6,481 nt of DNA from positions 1 to 6,481 of the forward strand of contig JALHSX010000161.1 of the NCBI GenBank assembly GCA_022865445.1, in the 5' to 3' direction. The translations under genes and the position numbers were made by a program. Each line of letters starts with the position of its first letter. Positions within the stretch are counted from its first letter, which is position 1. A model generated the notes under the pieces. The model had not been told where the DNA came from. It saw only the letters and a list, made by a program, of their open reading frames with translations, and searched no databases. The DNA comes from Thermoplasmata archaeon (GTDB lineage: Archaea > Thermoplasmatota > Thermoplasmata > UBA10834). Shown here one piece after another: positions 1-6,159 of this stretch.

Positions 1-1
1 A

Positions 2-1030
2 TATTACGTTCCATACGAGAAACAACCCTACGGGATTGAAGCTTTCCAGTTCCTAGCTCATCCGGAATTGGCCGACAAACCGCGAGCGAGCGTTGACGCT
101 TGGCACGAGAGAGACCTGCTCATGATCTCATTGAAGAACAGAACCGGCCAGCTTTCTGGGTACTTGCTCGTGGATGAGCCAAATGACCTTAAGATACCTT
201 CGCGGGAGCAACTGGAGATGCTGGAGATCTTGGGCGGAATAGCATCGATCGCCTTGGACAATTCGAGAGCGTACGAAAGGCAGGTCGTCGCAGCAAACGA
301 AATCGCTCTCTTGAACGATTTGATGACCCACGATATCAACAATTTCAACCAAGGCATCATGGGTTACATCGAACTGCTTCTGCAGGACAAGCATCTCGAT
401 GACAACCAACGGAAGTATGGGGAAAGAGCCCTTTTGCAGGTCCGCAACAATGCTCGGCTGATTGACAACATACGAAAGCTAGCCAAGATCCGGATAATGT
501 CCGACTCCGACTTTGTGCCTATGGATGTTCAGAAGGCTGTTGCAGAAGCCATCGATACAGTGACGAAGGCCACCACGGATCGCAAGGTGACCGTCGTCTC
601 CGCGCTCGCACCGAACACCCATTATGTGATGGCCAATCAGTTCGTCGACGACCTTTTCCTGAATGTCATTTCGAACGCGGTCAAATTCGACATATCGAAG
701 CGCATCCGAGTGGATGTGACGATATCTGATGAGACGACTAGCCAAGGTGATTTCTGGATCGTCTCCGTCGTCGACAGAGGAAGAGGGATCCCGGACGACC
801 GGAAGAAGGTAGTTTTCGAGAGATTCGCCACTGGCATGACCGGAATCAAGGGATTCGGACTGGGTCTCTCGATTGTCAGCGCTGTGGTCGACAAAGTCGG
901 AGGAAGGATATGGGTCGAGGACAGGATCAAGGGGGATTTCTCCAGGGGCACGGTGTTCAGGATCGCATTGCCAAAAGCGAATCCGCCGGCGGACCAACGT
1001 GATGCGAAGCCTAGCCCCGCGGCCCAGTGA
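2..1030 (+). CDS. GAF-domain sensor histidine kinase, 5' end cut by window edge
   Basis: Cytosolic part of a two-component sensor kinase: it would autophosphorylate on a histidine and pass the phosphate to a response regulator not present here. The frame is open from base 2, so the TTG at 68 is not taken as the start; 342 residues are visible. Residues 1-92 look like the end of a GAF sensory domain (GYLLVDEP, then a final helix), followed by a short helical linker. The H-box is LMTHDINNFNQ with the phosphoacceptor at His110. The ATPase domain follows: N-box with Asn221 and Asn225 (LNVISNAVKF), G1 box DRGRGI at 258-263, F-box VFERF, G2 box GFGLGLSI at 284-291, and GTVFRIALP near the end. All catalytic boxes look intact. 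The last ~18 residues are a Pro/Ala-rich tail. No membrane segment is visible, but the missing N-terminus could hold PAS, receiver or membrane parts. The HDINN box is, from memory, typical of euryarchaeal kinases. Signal and partner are unknown. Confidence 0.9.
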   Translation, partial: YYVPYEKQPYGIEAFQFLAHPELADKPRASVDAWHERDLLMISLKNRTGQLSGYLLVDEPNDLKIPSREQLEMLEILGGIASIALDNSRAYERQVVAANEIALLNDLMTHDINNFNQGIMGYIELLLQDKHLDDNQRKYGERALLQVRNNARLIDNIRKLAKIRIMSDSDFVPMDVQKAVAEAIDTVTKATTDRKVTVVSALAPNTHYVMANQFVDDLFLNVISNAVKFDISKRIRVDVTISDETTSQGDFWIVSVVDRGRGIPDDRKKVVFERFATGMTGIKGFGLGLSIVSAVVDKVGGRIWVEDRIKGDFSRGTVFRIALPKANPPADQRDAKPSPAAQ

Positions 1031-1051
1031 TCTTCTATTTCTTCCGCTTCT
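1031..1051 (+). terminator. possible T-rich termination tract after the histidine kinase
   Basis: Directly after the kinase stop codon the plus strand is pyrimidine-rich: 19 of 21 bases are pyrimidines and 12 are T, though the longest T run is only three. Archaeal RNA polymerase can terminate at T-rich non-template tracts without a hairpin. The tract is also the antisense of the Lys/Arg-rich last codons of pyrG, so it may be a by-product of those codons. No convincing hairpin accompanies it. Weak call. Confidence 0.2.
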
Positions 1052-2645
1052 GCGAGAATTCGAGCGCCGCTCTCACAAGCCCGTAGTGCAGAGGAGCTGG
1101 CCTGCCCGGCCTGGACTTGAACTCGGGGTGGAATTGCGAACCTACGAAGAATGGATGTCCTTGGAGCTCGGCGATCTCCATCCTCTTTCCGTCGGCTGAC
1201 TTCCCGGTGAACTTCAACCCCTTTTCCTGGATCATGTCGATATAGTGCGGGTTTATCTCATACCTGTGTCTGTGGCGTTCCATGATCTCAGACTCGCGGT
1301 AGAGTTGCCAAGCAACGGAACCTTTCTCGACCAGTATCTGCTGTGCTCCGAGTCTCATGGTCGCGCCTTTCTTGGTGACGTTCTTCTGTTCAGGCAGAAG
1401 GTCCACGACCGGATGTGCGGTGTGCGGGTCGAACTCCGTGCTGTTCGCGTCGCCCATGCCAAGCACGTTCCTCGCGAACTCTACATTGGCCAGCTGGAAC
1501 CCGAGGCAGACGCCCAGGAATGGAACCTTGTTCTCCCTCGCGTACTTGATCGCCTCGACCTTGCCTTCGGTCCCTCGTGAACCGAATCCGCCTGGTATCA
1601 AGATGCCGTCCGCCTCTTCCAGGAGGCCTCTGCAGTTCTCCTTCTCGATATCCTCCGCCTCCATCCTCAAGAACTTCGCCCTGGTGTCGAGTTCCGCGCC
1701 TGCGTGTGTAAAGGCCTCGTAGTGGCTCATGTAGGAATCTCTTTGGTCCATGTACTTGCCAACGAGCAGGATCTTGACCTCATGCTTCGGGTTCATGACC
1801 TTGTTCAAGAACTTCTTCCAGTCGGCCAGCCCGTCAGGCTTGCTCTTCATATTCATCTTTGTGAGGAGATAGTCTGTCAATCCCTGCTCCTCGAGGAATA
1901 TCGGGACCTGGTAGATCGATTTCGCGTCTGGCGCGCTTATGACCGCTTGGAGGGGGACGTCGCAGAACAGCGCGATCTTCTTCTTCGCTCCTTCGTCCAG
2001 CGGTCTCTCGCACCTTGCGACTATCACATCGGGCTGGATACCGACGGACCTGAGTTCCTTCACGGAGTGCTGTGTCGGTTTTGTCTTCTGCTCCTGGAGC
2101 GTCCCCAGGGTCGGGACCAGTGTGATGTGCACGAACAGGAAGTTGTCGTGCCCCATCTCTGAGCGCATCTGTCTCATCGCTTCCAGGAAGGGCATGGACT
2201 CTATGTCGCCGACCGTGCCGCCAAGCTCCACGATCGTCACATCGGCTCCTGTCTTGATCGCCACGTTCGAGATCATCGACTTTATCTCGTTCGTTATGTG
2301 AGGTATTATCTGAACCGTCTTGCCGAGGAAGTTGCCGTTTCGCTCCTTCTCGATCACGCTTCCGTAGACCTTCCCAGTCGTCACAACATGGTCGCTGGTC
2401 AAGTTCACATCGAGGAATCTCTCGTAGTTGCCCAGGTCCAGGTCCGCCTCTCCACCGTCGTCTAGAACGAACACCTCTCCGTGCTCGAAGGGATTGAGGG
2501 TCCCAGCATCGAAGTTCAGGTACGGATCAATCTTCATCGCAGTTACTTTGAATCCTCTCGCTTTCAAAACTCGTCCGATGGAGGAGGATGTGATGCCCTT
2601 TCCTAGGCCCGACAAAACTCCCCCGGAGACAACAATAACCTTCAT
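1035..2645 (-). CDS. pyrG: CTP synthase (glutamine-hydrolysing)
   Basis: Makes CTP from UTP, ATP and glutamine, the last step of de novo pyrimidine nucleotide synthesis, in the cytoplasm. The protein is 536 residues, the normal family length. The N-terminal synthetase domain begins at once with [15 protein letters not shown], whose GLGKG is the ATP-binding loop (residues 13-17). The [15 protein letters not shown] and [16 protein letters not shown] motifs follow, and Asp70 and Glu140 are the likely Mg2+ ligands. The class I glutamine amidotransferase domain occupies about residues 290-536: oxyanion-loop motif PGGFGSRG (351-358), nucleophile Cys380 in GVCLGFQ, and His506/Glu508 in FHPEF complete the triad. 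The frame is open 22 codons further upstream, but family proteins start at MKVIVV. ATG 2645 has a GTGAG six bases upstream, whereas ATG 2651 would directly abut it; the latter (two extra residues) remains possible. It is transcribed in the same direction as the hydrogenase operon but probably from its own promoter. It ends 4 bases from the convergent kinase gene. Confidence 0.97.
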   Translation of the reverse strand: MKVIVVSGGVLSGLGKGITSSSIGRVLKARGFKVTAMKIDPYLNFDAGTLNPFEHGEVFVLDDGGEADLDLGNYERFLDVNLTSDHVVTTGKVYGSVIEKERNGNFLGKTVQIIPHITNEIKSMISNVAIKTGADVTIVELGGTVGDIESMPFLEAMRQMRSEMGHDNFLFVHITLVPTLGTLQEQKTKPTQHSVKELRSVGIQPDVIVARCERPLDEGAKKKIALFCDVPLQAVISAPDAKSIYQVPIFLEEQGLTDYLLTKMNMKSKPDGLADWKKFLNKVMNPKHEVKILLVGKYMDQRDSYMSHYEAFTHAGAELDTRAKFLRMEAEDIEKENCRGLLEEADGILIPGGFGSRGTEGKVEAIKYARENKVPFLGVCLGFQLANVEFARNVLGMGDANSTEFDPHTAHPVVDLLPEQKNVTKKGATMRLGAQQILVEKGSVAWQLYRESEIMERHRHRYEINPHYIDMIQEKGLKFTGKSADGKRMEIAELQGHPFFVGSQFHPEFKSRPGRPAPLHYGLVRAALEFSQKRKK

Positions 2646-2682
2646 TCCCATCTCACGGGATTTGGAGAAGGGCCTCGCCCAA

Positions 2683-2690
2683 CATAAAGC
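2683..2690 (-). promoter_or_regulatory. possible archaeal TATA box for pyrG
   Basis: On the minus strand the gap before pyrG contains GGAAAGCTTTATG. GCTTTATG resembles a weak archaeal TATA box and the purine-rich GGAAA before it could serve as the TFB recognition element. Transcription starting about 25 bases downstream would leave a leader of roughly 15 bases before ATG 2645, enough for the GTGAG motif. The match to the consensus is loose, so this is a position-based inference. Confidence 0.3.
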
Positions 2691-2710
2691 TTTCCTGAGG
2701 AGCCATTGCA

Positions 2711-2735
2711 CTGACCAGATGGTCTAGCTGGTCAG
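2711..2735 (-). repeat. 8-bp perfect inverted repeat at the hydrogenase operon end, upstream of pyrG
   Basis: CTGACCAG at 2711-2718 pairs perfectly with CTGGTCAG at 2728-2735, with a 9-base spacer. The protease stop codon (2734-2732) lies inside one arm. As RNA from the minus strand it would form an 8-bp hairpin ending the hydrogenase transcript. No T run follows, so it is not a standard archaeal terminator; it could instead stabilise the 3' end or cause pausing. As DNA it is centred about 36 bases upstream of the possible pyrG TATA box, a position suitable for a dimeric regulator. The symmetry is directly visible; any role is inference. Confidence 0.45.
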
Positions 2736-3247
2736 GAGTTCACATTCTTCATGATGGCAGCAAGAACCCTAGTAGTGAGATCAATGGAATCCATCACAGG
2801 TTTTGTGACCTTTCCCTGGAATTCGATTCGTCCAGGTTGGATGCATAGGACCGCTGACCTCTTGCCCGCTCTCTCAAGTATCGAAGCCATAAGAGCGACC
2901 GCGACCCTGTGCGTGGTTATCTCCGTGTCTCTGATGTCGGCTTTCCTCACGAACTTGATCTTTCCTGGGCTCGCGTGCAAGTCTGCAGCGTCCACGAAGA
3001 TGATAATGGCATCTTCTTTCTTCTCCGATATATCGAGTACTGTGCCCTCGACCCCGTCATGTTCAGAATAGGAGAACAATGGAAAGTGTTTCTTCAGCGC
3101 CTGCGCGACAAGCACACCAGCGCCGTCGTCGGCCCTGTCGGTGTTTCCGAGGCCGAGGACATACACTCTGCTGTTGCCAGCGATGTCCTCGAGTTCGGAT
3201 CTCAGATCCTCTTCAATGTCACCAGGTGCGTCGCGCAGCTTATGCAT
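2732..3247 (-). CDS. [NiFe]-hydrogenase maturation protease (HycI/HyaD family)
   Basis: Endopeptidase that removes the C-terminal tail of the hydrogenase large subunit after nickel insertion; the substrate here is presumably HydA, encoded just upstream. The protein is 171 residues. The core starts with VYVLGLGNTDRADDGAG (28-44), matching the family GxGN...DDGxG signature. Counterparts of the nickel-sensing residues of E. coli HybD (Glu16, Asp62, His93) appear to be Asp41, Asp86 in FVDAADL, and His113 in TTHRVAV. LCIQPGRIEF (134-143) is also family-like. The start is uncertain. ATG 3247 is the only ATG before the core and overlaps hydA by 46 bases, with no well-placed ribosome site. GTG 3166 would avoid the overlap but remove the 27-residue acidic helical lead, a kind of segment homologues usually have before the first strand. 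I prefer 3247. It is the last gene of the hydrogenase operon. Confidence 0.9.
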   Translation of the reverse strand: MHKLRDAPGDIEEDLRSELEDIAGNSRVYVLGLGNTDRADDGAGVLVAQALKKHFPLFSYSEHDGVEGTVLDISEKKEDAIIIFVDAADLHASPGKIKFVRKADIRDTEITTHRVAVALMASILERAGKRSAVLCIQPGRIEFQGKVTKPVMDSIDLTTRVLAAIMKNVNS

Positions 3248-4488
3248 GGGTCGTACGCCCTCGCCACCATCTCAAGGCCCAGCCGGACCTCATCGTCTTT
3301 CTTGCCGTCCGCGAGCATTCTCTCCGCGGTCAGCTTCATGTGCCTCTCGATATCGTCCAGATTCTGAGCAGTAGGTGTGATGATGTCCGCTGCGTCGATG
3401 AGGCCGTTCTTGATATCGTAGTGGTGATAGAGCGTTCCTCTCGGAGCTTCGACCGCGCCTGTGCCCGACCCGTTGTCCCTCGTGGGCTTCTCAATCGGTG
3501 GATCGTCGAGCGACATGACCTTGTCCGCCGCATCTGGCAGGTGCTCGAGCGACCACAGCATCTCGATCGCCTGGGCAAGGTTGTTCATGAGCGGGTTCTT
3601 GAGCCATCTCTCGTTGTAGTGCTCCTTGAGCAGATCGGCTGCCTGGCCGTCCAGGCGCTTGCCCATGTTGATTAGCCTGGCGTTGGCGCCTACCGTGAAC
3701 GGTTTCTCCTGGTACAACGATCTCTTGGCGAACGAGTGGGACACGATCCTCTCGTTCGTGAGCTTCTTGTAGTCCTCGACATCCGCTTCCTTCCCGTTGG
3801 AGATGATGATGGACTCACCTGCGAAGCCGAACTGGTTCTTCGGCGCGTTCACCGACATGAACAGCATGTCCGCCTCGGGATAGGTCGGATAGTCGATTGA
3901 CGCGAACAGCTCGACCGCGCGGACAGCATCTGGCACGAGTTCGTGAGCCTTCAGCTTGATCTCTTCGAGCGCCTTCCTGCTCGGGTACTTGCCGAAGCCG
4001 CCGATAACGGGGTTCTCTCCGTGAACGATCCTTCCGCTCGTGACCGCCATCACGTGGTTTCCGAACTTCTTGAGGCGCAGAGCGCGCTTGACATCATCGC
4101 CGTAATCGTTCAGCATCGCTATCGCCGACGGGTAGCCAAGGAAATCTGGAAGCGCTAGCAAGAACGTGTGGAGCGAGTTGCTCTCCACGTTCTCGCCCAG
4201 CATCATGAGTTCCCTGGTGACCTGGGCCTTCTCAGGCGGCTTGATCCCAAGCGCCTTTTCCAGCCCCCTGATGGCAGAGTATCTGTGAGACAATGTGCAT
4301 ATCGCGCATATCCTCGGAATGACGTTGAGGTCGTCCGCAGGGGTCATGCCTTTGACCAGCTGCTCGATCAACCTCGGCCCCTCGTGAACGTCCAGCGTGA
4401 CGCTCTTGACCTTCGTGCCATCGATCGTGACCGTGATCCCGCCGTCGCCTTCGACTCTTGCGAGTGCCTCGACGTTGAGCTCCCTCAT
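3202..4488 (-). CDS. hydA: Group 3b [NiFe]-hydrogenase (sulfhydrogenase) alpha / large subunit
   Basis: Catalytic large subunit that holds the NiFe(CN)2CO centre and makes or splits H2. It has 428 residues, as I recall the Pyrococcus sulfhydrogenase alpha subunit does. The near-N-terminal RVEGDGG corresponds to the first conserved large-subunit motif. RICAICTLSH (59-68) supplies nickel ligands Cys61 and Cys64. GRIVHGENPVIGGFG and EAPRGTLYHHY are further conserved blocks. DPCISCATH at 413-421 supplies Cys415 and Cys418. Only seven residues (LVTLKRI) follow His421, the expected cleavage point of the maturation protease encoded next. The start ATG 4488 overlaps the hydD stop as ATGA, and GGAGG stands 7 bases upstream. 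There is no signal peptide, consistent with a cytosolic enzyme. The order B-G-D-A and the partner subunits favour group 3b over F420-reducing (Frh) or HoxH-type enzymes. Confidence 0.97.
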   Translation of the reverse strand: MRELNVEALARVEGDGGITVTIDGTKVKSVTLDVHEGPRLIEQLVKGMTPADDLNVIPRICAICTLSHRYSAIRGLEKALGIKPPEKAQVTRELMMLGENVESNSLHTFLLALPDFLGYPSAIAMLNDYGDDVKRALRLKKFGNHVMAVTSGRIVHGENPVIGGFGKYPSRKALEEIKLKAHELVPDAVRAVELFASIDYPTYPEADMLFMSVNAPKNQFGFAGESIIISNGKEADVEDYKKLTNERIVSHSFAKRSLYQEKPFTVGANARLINMGKRLDGQAADLLKEHYNERWLKNPLMNNLAQAIEMLWSLEHLPDAADKVMSLDDPPIEKPTRDNGSGTGAVEAPRGTLYHHYDIKNGLIDAADIITPTAQNLDDIERHMKLTAERMLADGKKDDEVRLGLEMVARAYDPCISCATHLVTLKRI

Positions 4489-5276
4489 GTTTTCGCCTCC
4501 TTCTTGGTCTCGAGGTCTTTCACAAGCTGTGCCACACGCGCCCCTCCGAACTTCCTGATCTTCTTGATTATCTCGTCTGGGTCGTAGCCCTTTTCCTTCA
4601 GGAGATTGTACTCTGAGCTCACGTTGAGGTCGTCGGTGGGTCCCCAGCAGCCAACGCAGGGCAGGTTATGAGACGGACATACCGCACCGCAACCGCCCTT
4701 CGTGAGCGGGCCAGCGCAGAACTTGCCAGCGTACAGTATGCATGGATTCTCCCTCCATCTGCATTCGAGGCAGACAGGCGTCTTCAGGAGGTACGGGTGT
4801 CTTCCCGCCACAAGCTTGGAGACAGCACTCAAGAACTCCGTCTTGTCGATCGGGCATCCCGGGAGGTACATGTCGACCTTCACGAAAGCATCGATGGGCT
4901 GAGCCTCGAACGCCTTCGAGACGGTGATCTTCGCGTTCCCGTAGACCTTCTTGTACATCTCGTCCCACTTGCCCTCTCCGAGCTTCATGGCCTGGGGACC
5001 GCCGTGGCAGGCGCATGTGCCGATGGCAATCATCACCTTGGAGCGCTCCCTGATCTCCTTGAGCCTCTTCAGCTGCTCCTCGGTCGAGATGGAGCCCTCG
5101 ATGAGCGCCACATCCAGCTCGCCCTCGTGGTTGTCGCTCTTCGCCATTACGAAGGAACGGATCTCAGTGGCTCCGAAGAGGTCGACCAACTGGTCCTCGC
5201 AGTTCAGTATCATGAGCTGGTCGCCCGCGCAGCCCGTGAATCCGTAAATGCCGATCTTAGGCGATTGTTTTGTCAC
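4485..5276 (-). CDS. hydD: Group 3b [NiFe]-hydrogenase (sulfhydrogenase) delta / small subunit
   Basis: Small subunit that relays electrons between the NiFe site in HydA and the HydG/HydB module through Fe-S clusters. It has 263 residues from GTG 5276. That start is preferred to GTG 5282, two codons upstream, because GGAGG (5288-5284) lies 7 bases from it but only 1 base from the other. Proximal-cluster candidates are Cys16 (GFTGCAGDQ), Cys88 (GTCACHGG) and Cys141 (PGCP). The residue three after Cys16, Cys in most small subunits, is Asp19. The C-terminal part has eight cysteines (169, 172, 179, 187, 196, 200, 207, 210; beginning CLEC and ending CVGC), enough for two more 4Fe-4S clusters. Cys26 and Cys90 are extra. 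There is no twin-arginine signal peptide, unlike exported hydrogenases. The gene overlaps hydG by 20 bases upstream and hydA by 4 downstream. Confidence 0.96.
   Translation of the reverse strand: MTKQSPKIGIYGFTGCAGDQLMILNCEDQLVDLFGATEIRSFVMAKSDNHEGELDVALIEGSISTEEQLKRLKEIRERSKVMIAIGTCACHGGPQAMKLGEGKWDEMYKKVYGNAKITVSKAFEAQPIDAFVKVDMYLPGCPIDKTEFLSAVSKLVAGRHPYLLKTPVCLECRWRENPCILYAGKFCAGPLTKGGCGAVCPSHNLPCVGCWGPTDDLNVSSEYNLLKEKGYDPDEIIKKIRKFGGARVAQLVKDLETKKEAKT
4496..4500 (-). promoter_or_regulatory. ribosome binding site of hydA
   Basis: GGAGG on the minus strand, 7 bases before ATG 4488 and inside the last codons of hydD. It supports this start and reinitiation from hydD through the ATGA stop/start overlap. 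Confidence 0.85.
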
Positions 5277-6159
5277 TTGCACCCCTCCCTATGAGCTCCT
5301 TCATTTGGAGCACGTCCCACCATGAGAACACAGGACCGTCTATGCATGTGTAGAGATACTCGATCGCGCAGTGGCCGCACTTGCCGATGCCGCATCTCAT
5401 CCTCCTTTCGAGCGTCATCAGTATCTGGTGCTTTGGTATTCCCAGCTGGACGAGGTTCTGCATGACGTACTTGTACATGATCGGCGGGCCACAGACCGCG
5501 GCGACCGTGTTCTTCGCGTCGATCGGCCCGAGATCCTTGAAGAGCGTCGTGACGACGCCCACCTTCTCCGTCCACTTGCCCGTGTCGTCCTTGTCGACTG
5601 AAAGCAGGCAGTGGAGGTCCTCGCGCTCCTTCAGCTGCATGAACTCCTCCCTGAACAGCATCTCCCCAGGGTTCCTGGCGCCGTGCAGATAGGATAGCTT
5701 GCCGAACTTGTCCCGGTTGTCCAGGACATACAACAGCAGCGAGCGCAGCGGGGCGACTCCCATGCCGCCCGCAACTATCAGGATGTCCTTGCCCTCCATC
5801 TTCTCGATCGGGAAGCCGTTGCCGTACGGGCCGCGTATCCCGATTGTATGGTTCTCCTTCAGACCGAAGAGCGTGCTAGTCAGCGTTCCAACGTTCCTGA
5901 TGCAGAACTCCAGCAAACCGGGCCTCGAAGGTGAAGATGAGATGCAGAACGGCGCCTCACCCTCTCCGGGTATGGACATCATCACGAACTGCCCCGGCAG
6001 GTAGTTGAACTTCAGCGCCTCGTCGACATCTACGGGTCTCGCCTGGAAGAAGTTCACATCGCTCGTAAGCGGGTATTTCCGGACGATCCTCCACATTTCG
6101 GGAGTGAAAGGATTGTCGTTCACTTCCTTGTCGTCGAGGACTACGCACATTTTCTTCAC
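5257..6159 (-). CDS. hydG: Group 3b hydrogenase (sulfhydrogenase) gamma subunit, FAD/NAD(P)-binding
   Basis: Flavoprotein subunit of the ferredoxin-NADP reductase / PyrK family that exchanges electrons between NAD(P)H and the Fe-S chain of the hydrogenase. It has 300 residues from GTG 6159. GGAGG sits 7 bases upstream of this GTG, which overlaps the hydB stop as GTGA. The frame continues upstream to ATG 6222, but those 21 residues lie on the hydB coding sequence and lack family character. Visible parts: a FAD-binding barrel with LPGQFVMMSIP and PFCISSSP (70-77); GPYGNGFP; the nucleotide-binding loop IVAGGMGVAPLRSL (GGMGVAPL at 131-138); CGPP (223-226); and a 2Fe-2S site C-x4-C-x2-C-x8-C at Cys256, 261, 264 and 272, followed by DGPVFSWWDVLQM. 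Preference for NADH or NADPH cannot be read from the sequence. The related AsrB of anaerobic sulfite reductase is the main alternative, but adjacent hydD and hydA settle the assignment. Confidence 0.95.
   Translation of the reverse strand: MKKMCVVLDDKEVNDNPFTPEMWRIVRKYPLTSDVNFFQARPVDVDEALKFNYLPGQFVMMSIPGEGEAPFCISSSPSRPGLLEFCIRNVGTLTSTLFGLKENHTIGIRGPYGNGFPIEKMEGKDILIVAGGMGVAPLRSLLLYVLDNRDKFGKLSYLHGARNPGEMLFREEFMQLKEREDLHCLLSVDKDDTGKWTEKVGVVTTLFKDLGPIDAKNTVAAVCGPPIMYKYVMQNLVQLGIPKHQILMTLERRMRCGIGKCGHCAIEYLYTCIDGPVFSWWDVLQMKELIGRGASDKTIA
5284..5288 (-). promoter_or_regulatory. ribosome binding site that fixes the hydD start
   Basis: GGAGG within GGGAGGGG on the minus strand, inside the end of hydG. 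It is 7 bases from GTG 5276 but only 1 base from GTG 5282, so the downstream GTG is the better start. Confidence 0.8.

Noticed and set aside
479..997. 172-codon minus-strand open frame opposite the histidine kinase
   Set aside because: It overlies the conserved ATPase domain of the kinase and its product has no recognisable features.
1013..1024. GC-rich near-palindrome GCCCCGCGGCCC near the kinase 3' end as a pyrG terminator
   Set aside because: Only CCGCGG is perfectly symmetric, there is no room for a loop and no T run follows on the minus strand.
1245..2162. Plus-strand open frames opposite pyrG (1245-1580, 1357-1722, 1704-2162)
   Set aside because: They are antisense to a CTP synthase with every catalytic motif intact, and the translations show no family motifs.
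2646..2711. 22-codon N-terminal extension of pyrG to ATG 2711
   Set aside because: Family proteins start at MKVIVV. The extension would cover the intergenic region with its possible TATA element and is not conserved in character.
2909..3675. Plus-strand open frames opposite the protease and the 3' part of hydA
   Set aside because: They are low-complexity, Arg/Val-rich shadows of well-supported genes on the other strand.
4454..4472. RVEGDGG in HydA as a degraded first motif, with Asp where some families have His
   Set aside because: From family knowledge that position varies in group 3 enzymes, and all four nickel-ligand cysteines are present, so it is not evidence of inactivation.
4668..5294. 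208-codon plus-strand open frame opposite hydD
   Set aside because: It is complementary to a small subunit with all C-terminal cluster cysteines; no motifs and no promoter context.
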